DNA of 64,000 bases from contig OX327690.1 of NCBI GenBank assembly GCA_946807835.1, positions 30,598,501 to 30,662,500 on the forward strand, written 5' to 3'. The notes beneath the pieces are model-generated. The model had not been told where the DNA came from. It ran no database searches and saw only the letters and a list, made by a program, of their open reading frames with translations. Numbering within the stretch: position 1 is the stretch's first letter; each line of letters starts with the position of its first letter. Shown here piece by piece: positions 1 to 11,329 of the stretch. Position numbers and translations under genes: made by a program. This stretch comes from Ailanthus altissimus (Eukaryota > Streptophyta > Magnoliopsida > Sapindales > Simaroubaceae).

Positions 1-330
1 CAATTGGCTTGTAAACACATCTTTGTGATCAACAACAAATCTTAGTGATAATCTTTATGGTTCTTAGTGAGAGAAAAGTTCTAGAGTGCAAGAGAGAGTT
101 ATCTTTGTGATCTTTCTTGTAAAATGCATACTTTGTGAGTGCCTTGTGATTCATAATAAGAGAAGAGTGTGATTTTGATCCGCCGTGGACGTAGACAAGT
201 TGCCAAACCACGTAATTCTTTTGTGTGTTCTTCTTCTACCCCTTTCTCTATTTATTTCTTAGTAACTTGTTCTGCATTATTATATTGCTTGGGTAAATTT
301 TTTGCTTATTTGTGTGCTTTCGCTTCAACA
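1..330 (+). repeat. E1 5' LTR, 3' portion only
   Basis: This matches the last 330 bases of the complete 3' LTR (6112-6441) closely and ends in ...TTCAACA directly before the primer-binding site. About 390 bases of its 5' part lie outside the window. It contains the module CGTGGACGTAG ... CCACGTAA (about 177-216) found near the 3' end of every copia LTR here. Confidence 0.9.
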
Positions 331-332
331 AA

Positions 333-345
333 TTGGTATCAGAGC
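333..345 (+). other. E1 primer-binding site (initiator tRNA-Met)
   Basis: TTGGTATCAGAGC follows the LTR end by two bases. It is complementary to the 3' end of initiator tRNA-Met, the usual primer for plant copia elements. Confidence 0.92.
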
Positions 346-362
346 TTTGGTTCTAAGCAGAC

Positions 363-1187
363 ATGGCCACACCCAAGTATGAGGTAGAGAAATTCAACGG
401 TACGAATGACTTCAATCTGTGGAAGATGAAGGTTAGGGCGTTATTGGTGAGCCAAAGGTTTGGTTCGACATTAGAGGAGACTGCAGCTCCATCTAGTGAT
501 AAAGAGAAGACACCATAGTCATTTAGAGCAGAAGCAGAAAGAAGGGACATTCAAAAAAAAGCTCATAGCACAATCGTTCTGTCATTGAGCGATGAAGTAT
601 TAAGGGAAGTAGAACGTGAGACAACGGCAATAGATCTTTGGAAGAAACTGGACTTTCTTTATATGAGGAAATCATTGACCAACAGATTACATATAAAGAA
701 AAAGTTGTATCAGTTGTCCATGTCAGAGAGGACGCCGATGAAAGATCATATAAACCCCTTTAATAAGATCATCCTTGATCTTGAGTCTATCAACATCAAG
801 ATAGAAGATGAAGATAGATCAATTATCCTGCTGAGTTCACTCCCCAAGAGCTATGAGAGTTTTGTTGATACGCTGCTCTACGGTAGAGAGAGTTTAACGA
901 TGAGTGATGTCAAATCATCATTAAACTCAAAGTTATTAGTAAAGCAGACCGAGGGCAATGCAGAAAGTTTATCTGTAAGAGGAAGGCCCTCATATAGAGA
1001 TGGGAAGAAAAAGGGCTCAAGGTCGAAGTCTAGGACTCCTAGGAAGTGCTATTGCTGCAAGAAAGAGGGGCACTTCATAAATAACTGTCCTGAGAAGAGA
1101 GCACAAGATAAGAAGAAAGCGGATGTTACGCTTGCCTATGATGATAGCTATGACAGTGCAAGACACTCATCGCTACTGATGGTATGA
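363..1187 (+). pseudogene. E1 gag (nucleocapsid) pseudogene
   Basis: The ATG at 363 opens a copia gag with the N-terminal pattern KFNGTNDFNLWKMK, typical of the retrotransposon gag N-domain. A TAG at 516-518 interrupts it; the same frame then runs to 1187. The body carries the UBN2-type gag region (LSDEVLREVE, LLSSLPKSYESFVDTLLYGRE). The zinc knuckle CYCCKKEGHFINNC (CX2CX4HX4C) lies at about 1045-1090. Near 1170-1187 the frame is lost before the protease. In a working element this protein packages the RNA. The stop and frameshift make it non-functional. Confidence 0.88.
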
Positions 1188-2361
1188 ACTCTGAACAATG
1201 AATTTTAGATTCTAGTTGTACTTTTCACATGTGCCCGCACAAGTCTTGGTTTACAATTTTTCAGCCCATTAGTAGTGGTAAGGTGTTAATGGGTAATGAC
1301 ATTGCATGTCAGATGATGGGAATTGGTAGTGTTAAGCTTAGGCTGCATGATGGGCGAGTGAGAGAGTTGACAGATGTTAGGTATGTTCCTGACTTGAAGA
1401 GAAATTTGATCTCACTGGGGACTTTAGACCAAAATAGGTGTTCCATCAGGATCGACGGAGGAATTTTAAGAGTTTTGAAAGGTTCCATGGTGGTAATGAG
1501 AGGAGAGAAGCACAAATGTGTTTATGTGCTCAAGAGTGAAGTCATGAGTGGTTCTGCACTATTCTCTGTAGATGATGAGAGTATGCAAACCAAGTTGTGG
1601 CATCTTAGATTGGCACTCCTAGGCGAGAGAAACCTAAATGAGTTATATAGTCAAAAGGCGTTTGAAGATGATAAGTTCCAACCCTTAGAGTTTGTGAGCA
1701 TTGTATGCTAGGGAAAGCACATAGAGTGAGGTTCAGTATCAGTGAGCACAAGACTAACGAGACTCTTGACTACATACACTCGGATCTTTGGGGACCAGCT
1801 TAGACAGCTGCTCGTGGTAGTGCTAGGTATTTTCTCAGCCTGATTGATGACTATTCAAGGAAGGTGTGGGTCTATGTGTTGAAGCGCAAGGATCAAGCCT
1901 TTGAAGTATTCAAGACTTGGAAGGTTCTTGTTGAAAATTAGACTGACAAAAGGGTAAATAGGCTTAGGACTGACAACGGCCTCCAGTTTTGCAACAAAGA
2001 GTTTGATGGGTTTTGTGTCAAGCATGGGATTGCAAGGCATAGAACAGTAAGATCAACACCGCAGCAGAATGGGGTAGCTGAGAGGATGAACAAGACTCTA
2101 CTTGAAAGGGTTAGATGCATGCTTACCAATACAAATATGTCTAAGACATTTTGGAGAGAAGCTGTAGTGACTGCAGCTTACTTGATCAATAGAAGTCCCT
2201 CTTCAGCAATTGACTTCAAGATGCCAGAAGAGAAATGGTCTGGCAATCCTCTGAAGTATGACCACCTCAGAATATTTGGTTGTCCTGTCTTTGTACATGT
2301 TAAGAAGGGGAAGTTGAAACCTAGAGCTATCAAAGAGGTATTCATAGGATATCCCGAATGA
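1188..2361 (+). pseudogene. E1 protease and integrase pseudogene
   Basis: This follows gag in a shifted frame. The protease active-site region reads DSSCTFHM where E2 has DSG, so the catalytic triplet is altered, and a TGA stands just before it. The integrase zinc-binding region (KLWHLRL ... ) follows, then the core with DYIHSDLWGPA, LIDDYSR and PQQNGVAERMN, whose D, D and E are the catalytic triad positions. Further stops lie at about 1801, 1939 and 2359, and a frameshift near 1700. The product would have cut the polyprotein and joined element DNA to the chromosome. It is clearly decayed. Confidence 0.88.
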
Positions 2362-2624
2362 GTAAAAAGATACAAGGTATGGTGTAAAGATTTAACACCA
2401 CCAAGAAGTATCATAAACCGTGATGTGACGTTCGATGAGATGAGAAAAAAGAACATGTGTCCAAGGAAGACTCAGTACCCGAGTAAATAGAAGTTGAAAT
2501 AGCGCCTGAAAATAGATCTGATATGCCCCCAGATCAATACTTCAACAAGAAGATCCTTGAAGATGAACCAAGAACACTGGCAAGTTCCTCCAAGTGCACC
2601 TAAAAGAAGACTAGAACTCCTAAG

Positions 2625-4313
2625 TTGGAACTTGAAGAGTACCAGCTTACTAGAGACAGGCTAAGAAGAACGATTAACCCACCAGTCAGGTATGCACAAG
2701 CAGACTTAGTTGCTCATACTTTTAATTCTGCTTACACTCTTAAGTATGATGAGCCTAGGACATATAGTGAGGCTATGAAGAGTGAAAACAAGAAAGAATG
2801 GCAGCAGACCATGGAAGAAGAAATTTGTTCTCTTAGGAAGAACAATACCTGAAAGTTGGTGGAGCTACCTCAAAATAAGCTAGTCGGGTGCAAGTGGGTG
2901 TATAAGGTGAAGGAGGGATACCAGGGATTGAGCCTACGAGATTTAAGGCTAAGTTAGTAGCACAAGATTTTACTCAGAGAGAGGGAGTCGATTTTTATGA
3001 GATATTCTCTCCAGTTGTCAAGCACACATCAATTAGGATTTTGTTAGCATGTGTGCAAACCTTGATTTACATCTAGAGCAGACGGATGTAAAGATAGCTT
3101 TTCTACATGGAGAGCTTGAAGAAACGATATACATGGCACAGCCGCAAGGGTTCGAGGAGCCCAAAAAAGAAGATCATGCTTGTTTGCTAAAGAAGTCATT
3201 GTATGAGTTAAAGCAATCAGCTAGACAGTGGTATAGGAGATTTGATGAGTTTATGATGGCTTGTGGTTTTAGTAGGAGCAAGTATGACGGATGCGTGTAC
3301 TTCAAGAACATAATTTGTGGGATGATGTATTTGCTTCTATACGTTGATGATATGTTGATCGCGTGCAAGAACATAGAAGAAATACAAAAGCTCAAGAAGC
3401 AGTTGAGTGGCGAGTTTGAAATGAAGGATTTGGGAGCAGCAAAGAGAATTTTGGGTATGGATATTGTGAGAGAAAGAAGAGATGTTATCTTCTTGTCCCA
3501 ACAGTGATATATAGTCAAAATTTTGGAGAAGTTTGGTATGTCAAACGCGAAGGCTATCTCTACTCCTTTGGCCATGCATTTTAGACTTTCAATAGCATAA
3601 TCGTCGACATCCGATGAGGAGAAACTGCAGATGAGAAAAATACCGTATGCAAGCACTGTAGGGAGCATCATGTATGCAATAGTTTGCACAAGACCAGACA
3701 TAGCACAAGTTGTAAGTATGGTGAGTAGATACATGACAAATCCGGGAAAAGATCACTGGCTTGCAGTAAAGTGGATTCTGAGATATCTCAAAGGAACATC
3801 AAATCACGAGTTAGTGTATAAGAGAGATGAAGACAGCTATAAATGGTAAGAGGGTACGTAGACTCAGATTATGCAGGTGATCTTGACAAGAGAAGATCGT
3901 TGACGGGCTACGTATTCACAGTATTTGGGTGTAGTGTGTGTTGGAGATCAGTTCTACAACACGTGGTTGTACTATCTACCACAGAGGCAGAGTACATAAC
4001 TGTTGGAGAAGCTATCAAAGAGGCCGTGTGATTAAAAGGCATATGCACAGAGGTATTGGCTAGTGAAGATGTGAACACCAGTGTGTATTGTGATAGCCAG
4101 AGTGCCATACACTTAAGTAAGCATCAAGTTTTCCATGAGAGGTCGAAACACATTGATGTGAGACTTCATTACATTCGTGTGATTGTCCAAAGTGTTGAAG
4201 TTAGTCTAACAAAGATAGCGTCATCTAAAAACCCTGCTGATATGTTGACTAAGCCACTACCCTCAGTTAAGTTCGTCCTATGCAAGGACTTAACTGGAGT
4301 CACTACTTTGTGA
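2625..4313 (+). pseudogene. E1 reverse transcriptase-RNase H pseudogene (first copy)
   Basis: The reverse transcriptase begins in the ELEEYQLTRDRLRR region, passes through TDVKIAFLHG and reaches the catalytic YVDDMLIA (about 3340-3363). RNase H follows with YVDSDYAGDLDKRRS, STTEAEY and CDSQSAIHLSK, and ends with MLTKPLPSVKF near 4270. Breaks: TGA at about 2850, a frameshift in 2900-3050, TGA at 3505-3507, TAA near 3598, a one-base loss near 3843, and TGA near 4029. E2 lacks most of these. This domain pair would copy element RNA into DNA and is dead here. Confidence 0.9.
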
Positions 4314-4382
4314 GGGTGACCGAAGATGCGGAAATGAGAGATCGAGTTACTTTATGGATGATTTTGAATCAATGAGGGGATT

Positions 4383-4533
4383 TGTAAGAATATTGATTAA
4401 AAATCATCGGAATATGATTTGGGGATCAAGCCAAATGCGTAGGGTGCGCACAGATCGAAGACGGACACGAAAGGAGGTGAAAAATGGCGCACCAGGCGCA
4501 AACGCCGTGACGCCCAGAACAAAATCTGAGCGC
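4383..4533 (+). repeat. E1 truncated internal LTR
   Basis: This starts TGTAAGAATATTGATT after a purine-rich run (AATGAGGGGA), as the complete 3' LTR does at 5719. It follows that LTR through the GC-rich U3 island, then stops abruptly at ...GAGCGC and continues as pol sequence. It is about 150 bases against 723 for a full LTR, with a further internal shortening of about 30 bases. Confidence 0.85.
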
Positions 4534-5645
4534 AAGGGTTCGAGGAGCCCGGTAAAAAAGATCATACTTGTTTGCTAAAGAAGTCATTATACGAGTTAAA
4601 CAATCACCTAGATAGTGGTATAGGAGATTTTATGATTTTATGATGGCTTGTGGCTTTAGTAGGAGCAAGTATGACGGATGCGTGTACTTCAAGAACATAA
4701 GTTGTGGGATAATGTATTTGCTTTTATACGTCGATGATATGTTGATCGCATGCAAGAATATAGAAGAAATACAGAAGCTCAAGAAGCAGTTAAGTGGCGA
4801 GTTTGAAATGAAGCGAAGAGAATTTTGGGTATGGACATTGTGAGGGAAAGAAGAGATGTTATCTTCTTATCCCAACAGCGATATATAGTCAAAATTCTAG
4901 AGAAGTTTAGTATGTCCAACGTAAAGGCTGTCTCCACTCCTTTGACCATGCATTTCAGGCTTTCAGTAGCACAGTCGCCGACATCCGAAGAAGAGAAACT
5001 GCAAATGAGCAAAGTACCTTATGCAAGCGTTGTGGGGAGCATCATGTATGCAATGGTTTTCACAAGACTAGACATAGCACAGGCTGTGAATGTGGTGAGT
5101 AGATACATGGCGAATTCGGGTAAGGATCACTGGCTTGCTGTAAAGTGGATATATAAGAGGGACGAGGACAGCAATGAAATGGTAAGAGGGTACGTAGACT
5201 CAGATTATGCCGGTGATTTAGACAAGATAAGATCGTTAACGGGCTACGTATTCACAGTGTTTAGGTGTAGTGTGTGTTAGAGATCAGTTCTACAACATGT
5301 GGTTGCACTCTCTACCACAGAGGCAGAGTACATAGCTGTTGGTAAAGCTATCAAGGAAACCGTGTGGTTAAAAAGCATATGTGCGGAGGTATTGGCTAGT
5401 AAAGATGTGAACACCAGTGTGTATTGTGACAGCTAGAGTGCCATACACCTAAGCAAGCATCAAGTGTTCTATGAGAGGTCGAAACACATTGATGTGAGGC
5501 TCCATTACATTCGTGAGATTGTCCAAAGTGGTGACGTTAGTCTAACAAAGATATCGTCATCTAAAAACCTGCTTATATGTTGACTAAGCCACTACCCTCG
5601 GTTAAGTTCGTTCTATGCAAGGACTTAACCGGAGTCACTACTTTG
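4531..5645 (+). pseudogene. E1 second reverse transcriptase-RNase H segment, 5'-truncated
   Basis: This repeats the first copy from the position equivalent to 3143 to the end of RNase H, but begins in mid reverse transcriptase. YVDDMLIA is at about 4728-4750. Compared with copy one it has lost about 17 bases just after GEFEMK (frameshift near 4812), and several tens of bases between KWI and YKRDED near 5148. TAG stops lie at 5278-5280 and about 5434. The two copies differ at many scattered sites, so the duplication is not very recent, or it joins two already different elements. Confidence 0.87.
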
Positions 5646-5705
5646 TAAGGGTGACCAAAGATGTAGAAATGAGAGATCGAGTTACTTTTGTGGATGATTT
5701 TGAAT

Positions 5706-5716
5706 CAAGGAGGGGA
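5706..5716 (+). other. E1 polypurine tract
   Basis: CAAGGAGGGGA lies just before the TG of the 3' LTR, the expected place of the plus-strand primer. An equivalent tract precedes the truncated internal LTR (about 4370-4380) and the E2 3' LTR. Confidence 0.7.
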
Positions 5717-5718
5717 TT

Positions 5719-6441
5719 TGTGAGAATATTGATTGAAAATCATCGGAATATGATATGGAGATCAAGCCAAGTGCGTAGGGTGCGCACGGATCGAAGACAG
5801 ACGCGAAAGGAGGCGAAAAACGAAGAAAGGCGCACCAGGCGTCAGCGCCGCGACATCCAAGAGTGAGCGCTGCAGCGCTCAGAACAGAACCTGAGCGCTG
5901 CGGTGCCAGGAAGCTAGCGCCGCAGCGCTTAGCAGAAGCGTGCCAGCGCCCTAGCGATAAAGCGCATAGCATCGCGGTGCTGGAGATAGGAACAGTGTCC
6001 CGAAATTAGGAAACTTCCTAATTTCGTCTCTCACTTACTCCGGGACTCCCTAATACGACTCCCACACATATAGGGTAAACTTAGGTCATCCCAAGGGCTA
6101 TATAAAGGCTATCAATTTGCTTATAAACACATCTTTATGATCAACAACAAATCTTAATGATAATTTTTGTGGTTCTTAGTGAGAGAAAATTTTTAGAGTG
6201 CAAGAGAGAGTTATCTTTGTGATCTTTCTTGTAAAAGACATACTTTGTGAGTGCCTTGTGATTCATAATAAGAGAAGAGTGTGATCTTGATCCGCCGTGG
6301 ACGTAGGCAAGTTGCCGAACCACGTAATTCTTTGTGTGTTCTTCTTTTACCCATTTCTCTGTTTCTATCTTAGTAACTTGTTCTGCATTATTATATTGCT
6401 TGGGTGAATTTTTTGCTTATTTGTGTGCTTCCACTTCAACA
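5719..6441 (+). repeat. E1 complete 3' LTR
   Basis: This 723-base LTR begins TGTGAGAATATTG and ends TTCAACA. It has a GC-rich island of AGCGCYGCRGCGCT-like palindromes at about 5850-5985, a TATA box TATATAAA at about 6099, and the CCGTGGACGTAG ... GAACCACGTAA module at 6289-6330. It matches the partial 5' LTR at 1-330 and the solo LTR at 58603-59321. Confidence 0.9.
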
Positions 6442-7384
6442 CTTGAGAAGTCTTTAATTAAAGAGAGAAAACAGGGAATCTCTGATAGAGAATGGGAAGG
6501 GGTGAGTACCTCCACAACTTCCTGTGTTCGTAACCATTCTATCTTGCCCCCTCGGCTTGCCTTGAATTGCGATACCTTTTGGTTCAAAATTGACGCGTGA
6601 GGTGTTTCAGTCGAAGTAATTCTTGGCGGATTCCTTGGTTCCTTTGGTATCTTAGGATAGGACTTTCAATCAACACTGTTTCAGATCATATCTCTTTTAT
6701 CATGGCTTGGTGGGTGGTCTTTACGCGACTAATAGGAAGTTACTAAACTAACTAACTATAGGACTCGCGGTGTATAGCCTCACTCCATTTCATTAATGAC
6801 TCACTTCCATTGCAAATTGATAAGGCTACGCGAGATAAAACTTTTGGCTATTATGCTTGAGTTTTTAAAAGTTGAGGTGGATCTTTCGAGACCACTCATT
6901 GATAGTGATCTGCTAATTCAATGTTGGAACTAGGACATTATGATGCAGTTTAATAAAAAGTAAACTTTTAATAATTTTATTTTTATTAGATAAAAATTTT
7001 TTAACTTAAAATTTTATAAATATATAAATTTGATGCTTTAAAAAAATAAAAAAATTATATCTTAAATCCAAGTTTAATTTTTTCTATTAAAATATTTTAA
7101 ACCAAACTTTTAGTATCACAATGAATAAAATGATGGCTTCTAATTTTTAATCAAAAGTGAATTAAATATTGTGTTTTTGTGTTTTGTATGTTTATTTTCC
7201 TTTTCTCTTTTTTAAATAATACTCTAATTAAAATAACCCTTTTTTTTAATTGACTAATTTGTATTGTAACATTTATTAATTAAAATCAAATAAATATCTT
7301 CATAATTTTAGAGAGAAGAAAACGTGAGCCAAGAAAGACTCTCTCTCTCTTTCTTTGACTCATATGTACCACTCAAAATTTAGA
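6442..7384. other. Intergenic; first 450 bases unusually GC-rich for this window
   Basis: No coding region is supported. The stretch 6450-6900 is visibly less AT-rich than the rest and carries no LTR, LINE or P450 similarity that I can see. It could be a captured gene or organelle fragment. From 6950 it becomes ordinary AT-rich spacer, with a short CT run at about 7337-7355. Confidence 0.5.
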
Positions 7385-7394
7385 TGCTACACAA

Positions 7395-8642
7395 ATTTTT
7401 ATTTTTTGAGAAAAGATATTATATCATTCAATCATCATCAAGATATTATATCAAGATCCTTTGATACAAAACATTAAAGGAATACCAGGCCAATAAAAAG
7501 AAATACCATTTAAGATCACTTGAAACAAACTCTTCAAAAGAAGAGTAAGAAATCATATCCATACCCATTTAGGATAAGGACAACTCAACAAAATACAGGC
7601 ATTTCAAAAGAAAGGAAATAACAGACCTCTCAATGAGGGAATTTCAAATCCCACGTAAAAGCGAAATTATTATGTGAAATTTATTTGAAACTAAAACTGA
7701 CTCAATTAGAATACCCATTATTAAACAAAACCAGCAACAGCCGACAACAGCAAACTAGCTTGGTAAAATCGATGATAGTAATCCAACACCAACAACAGTA
7801 ATCCAACAAACAACAAAACTTCTGACGGTGCAATACTGAAAAATCGGACAGAAAAGAACCGTCAAAGAAAAGTCTGGGAAAACTGGCCAAGGGAGTCCTG
7901 ATCTGACATAGAGGGATCTTCTCATCAGCAACATCAGAGGAAACCTAAAAGCGTGACTATGCCGATTGTGGTTGGGATCTGAGAGAGTAGAGGGAAAAAA
8001 AGGATAACAACGGGCAAAGGATCGACGACGAATCGAAAAAGGCTGATCGAAAAAATTGCAAGGGATCAAAACAAGATTAGGCACATGGTGAAATCGTCGG
8101 GACTTTGCAGAGTAGCAATGCCGCATGAAGAAACACTGTGGTACAGAGGCATAAAAGCGCAGCACAAGTCACCAAGATCTAGCTGAAACCAGCCACAAAA
8201 GCAACCATTAGAAGCCAGACCGAAAGAGTAAACATGAGAGAGTCCAACAGCCATATTACAGACCTTATTACATCATTGTTCTCAAGAAAGCTAAGAAGAG
8301 CGTCGGAGCTCCAGGGCTCAATGGCAATCAATGAAAGGGTGACTTTTGGGCAATAGCAGGTGGTCGAGACATTCTACACATGTTCGTGGCCAGCGACTCC
8401 AATCGAAAAATAAAAAGGAATAGAAAACAGAAAAGAGCATGTAGAGAAAAATGAGGTAACAAAAGTTGATAGGGGTGAAAGCTTAAGGGAAAGGGGAAGG
8501 AAAGAGATAGGAAAAGGCCGTCGGAGAGGAGGCCGATGGCCTCCTCTTCGTTAGAGGGTGATTATAGAGATTAGATTTTGTTGGGCTCAAGACGAGAGAG
8601 ATGCTTTTTTTAAGTGGTTGTGTTGTTTATTTATCTCTTAGG
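7395..8642 (-). mobile_element. Probable non-autonomous LINE-type retroposon, about 1.25 kb
   Basis: TGCTACACAA occurs on both sides (7385-7394 and 8643-8652) and looks like a target-site duplication. Read on the minus strand, the insert starts with a pyrimidine-rich, GC-richer leader (rich in CCTCTCC and GCC). It ends with GATATAATATC, then CTCAAAAAATAAAAAT, an A-rich tail of the kind that closes plant LINEs. No reverse transcriptase is present. The longest minus-strand frame (7755-8165) shows no known domain and is probably not coding. It may be an internally deleted LINE or another poly(A) retroposon. Confidence 0.55.
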
Positions 8643-8652
8643 TGCTACACAA

Positions 8653-9900
8653 CTTTTAAATTTATTTGATTTCTAAAAATTAATTTTTAAAATTAATTTT
8701 TTATAAAAAGAAAACTTAAAAGAGATAATCTCTCCTCTTTATTAAGAGAGATTCAATGAGAGAGAAAATATCTGTGATGTTTTCAAAAATTATTATTGAG
8801 ATTTTATATATTTAATTTTTAAAATTAAATATTTTATTTTTAGATAACAAATTATCTCTAAAATTAATTAATTCTCAATTCATTAATTTTATAATTGGAA
8901 CACAACTATTAAATAATTACATAATCAATTTCTTTTATTGTTTACTATAATAACTTAAGAGGTGGTATCGCAAACCTATGGACATACAATTTCAAGTTCC
9001 AATAAAATTTAGATAATTAATTATTTTAATTTATTAATTTTAATATTATTCTACTAAAAATCTAGAATTACACTTTAAAATTACAGATATATTTTACTAA
9101 TAAAATTTAAAGCAGTTCATTGATATAATCACTTCATGGAATTCAACCCTCTATAAATGGTTTATAATTAAAGTTATGTCAATTACCGTTTTACCCATCT
9201 AATTACTTTTTTATTCTTAAGTTATATTAATTCACCAGTGAACAATTAATTTGTAATTGTTACAAATTGAGCGTTCAAACTGTTCAGTTATAGAATTAAC
9301 CCTTAAAAAAGCTTCTTTTTTACTTCTATTAAGAAGGAATAGATTCATATATATAAATTACATTTTCAACCACTGATTTTACTGTACTACTAAAATACAA
9401 GTTTTTAACATGTTCTTCAAATAAACTGTAACGGGTATTTCAAATGATATAATGACACAAAAACGAGTTTATGAACACTCAGGACTAAAGTTAATCAATA
9501 TATGATCATCAGTTGATATTATTTAAATAATTAATTAACAACGCTATTTTATATAATAATTTAAACTGTGTGCTCCAGTTCTATATAATTATATTATATA
9601 AAGTGTCTTCACTATAATATCACTACATTAGTGATTCGGATAAAATCATCACATTCTTATTGTCTGTGAACCGCACTAGTAATATTTAATTAAATATCTC
9701 AAATTTTAAATAATTTCTTATGAACTTTTTCTATTTATTATCTATAAACTTAATCCTCTTATATATAATAATTATATACTAAAATTACAGTTATATAAAT
9801 AAACAATAAATTTTTTTATATTTACGTCATAAAATTATGAACACTTTCAAACAAAATTATAATTTTATTTATTTTATAAAAATAATACAAATATATACTT
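8653..9900. other. AT-rich spacer with no recognisable feature
   Basis: No open frame, RNA gene or terminal repeat is visible. The sequence consists of AT-rich runs. Confidence 0.6.
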
Positions 9901-9904
9901 TTAG

Positions 9905-11150
9905 AATATTATCCCTAACATTTAATACCATAAATTTCCTTCTTTAAGACCTAAACACCACTATAATTGAAATCTTGGTTATTTCTTCTCTTTTTCTATT
10001 ATTATCCAAGAGCATTTAGTTTCATAATACTTTTTTTTCTTTTTCTATAGACTGCATTGTACAACTAAATTATTAAACCAAAGAGAGTAATTGTATCAAT
10101 AGATTATTAGACCAAAAAAAAAATGCCTGTTTGCACTGTAAACAAATATTACTTAAAATCCTGTTAATCATCTTCTTCTCTCTTGGCTAGTTTTTAATCC
10201 CACAATATCATCCATATCGTCCAATAATATCCATAAAATTATCTCAATAATTTCAATTTAATCCTACGAAATCATTCAATGGTGGTAGTCGTCACTCGCG
10301 GCTTTTGTGAGGGTTGGATTTGGAAGAACAAAGAACAAAAAAACTTGAGCATTGAAATACTTTAGCTTGCATGAATGAGAGACGGAAGTGCACAAATATG
10401 GTACTTCGATTCAACGTTCTTGGTGATAAATCACGACCAATGTGGCTGAGGAAGACTGACCGACAGCCTCTAAATTTACTATTACTTGGTCAAAGATTGT
10501 GAGGAGTTGGATCATGGGCAGAGACAATGGTAGTTCACGGTGGGGACTAGTTTGCATGGATTTTCTTTTCATTTTCTTTTTGTTTTTTCTGATTTGTTTT
10601 CTCAACTGTTCACCTTGACAATAGCTTGATGTCCAAGAAAAAGAGAGAGGTTGTGATTTATTTTTGTTAACTAATCATTATTAGGGCTTTTTTTAACTAA
10701 TCATTATGTATTTGTTTTTAGCCTTTCTTCTATTAAAGTTAAGCAAATAATTTTATTTGACTGACATTTATGAACTTTTTATTTAATACATATTCAAACC
10801 TAGATAAAATATTTTATTGTCCATAAAAGGTGAAATTTAATTGGTAATATTTTTTTTAAAAAGTACTAAAATAATCTATTTAAATAAAATAATAGACTAA
10901 ACTGAAAATTTTCTTTAAATTAATAATAATTTTAAAACATTTTATGAAAAATAAGATTTACCCACTTGATTTGACAAAACCATTACAGTGATCACATAAA
11001 TTTAGAGAAATAAAAAATTTAGAATTCAATGGTGGACATTTGACTTGGCAAAGCCACTAATTAATGACTACAAAAATTTAAGAGAAAAAATATATATATT
11101 TTAAGAACAATTTAGAGAAGAAAGATAAAGGATGTAATTATTGGGATTTT
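9905..11150 (+). repeat. Degenerate copy of the CYP82 upstream region (block A)
   Basis: Several stretches align with 14640-15700 and with the region just upstream of the intact CYP82. Examples are the segment from GACTGCATTGTACAA to TCTTCTTCTCTCTTG (10050-10190, against 15520-15670) and ACTTGATTTGACAAA near 10958, repeated as ACTTGGCAAAGCC near 11043. It contains a roughly 360-base stretch (10260-10620) with no match elsewhere in the window and no credible gene. Confidence 0.6.
9929..9992 (+). pseudogene. Relic of CYP82 exon 1 start (distal copy)
   Basis: The first roughly 60 bases resemble the start of the intact gene at 23819 (aligning with AATTTCCTTCTT and the CTCTT repeats of the membrane-anchor codons). 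The ATG has become ATA and a TAA follows. Similarity continues only into the run that also follows the relic at 15417. It shows that a third or fourth copy of the locus once lay here. Confidence 0.6.
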
Positions 11151-11329
11151 TTATATTTTTATTAAAGAGTAATATTAAGTATTTTAAATTATATTTTTAA
11201 AAGTGATGTGTCAAATAATTATTAAATAATAAAATAATATAAATTTTAAAATTATTTATTACACTCAATCACCTCTATATTAAAATAGTCAATCATCTTT
11301 AAATTCTCAATTCGTTTATATATAAACAT

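Larger units (their letters stand above)
1..6441 (+). mobile_element. E1: rearranged Ty1/copia retrotransposon (left end outside window)
   Basis: The order is partial LTR, primer-binding site, gag, protease, integrase, reverse transcriptase, RNase H, a truncated second LTR, a second reverse transcriptase-RNase H segment, and a complete 3' LTR. Integrase preceding reverse transcriptase is the Ty1/copia order, and the gag and pol resemble the Tnt1-like group. All frames carry stops and frameshifts, so the element is dead. The extra LTR piece plus repeated pol 3' half suggests two tandem elements, or a recombinant of two, fused by a deletion with end points near 4531. The left target-site duplication lies outside the window; the five bases after the 3' LTR are CTTGA. 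Confidence 0.92.

Noticed and set aside
7755..8165. Minus-strand frame of 136 residues
   Set aside because: It lies inside the presumed non-autonomous retroposon, has no recognisable domain, and overlapping frames are equally open.
10260..10620. Possible small gene in block A
   Set aside because: The only frame (64 residues, minus strand) is Lys-rich low complexity with no start context or homologue in the related blocks.
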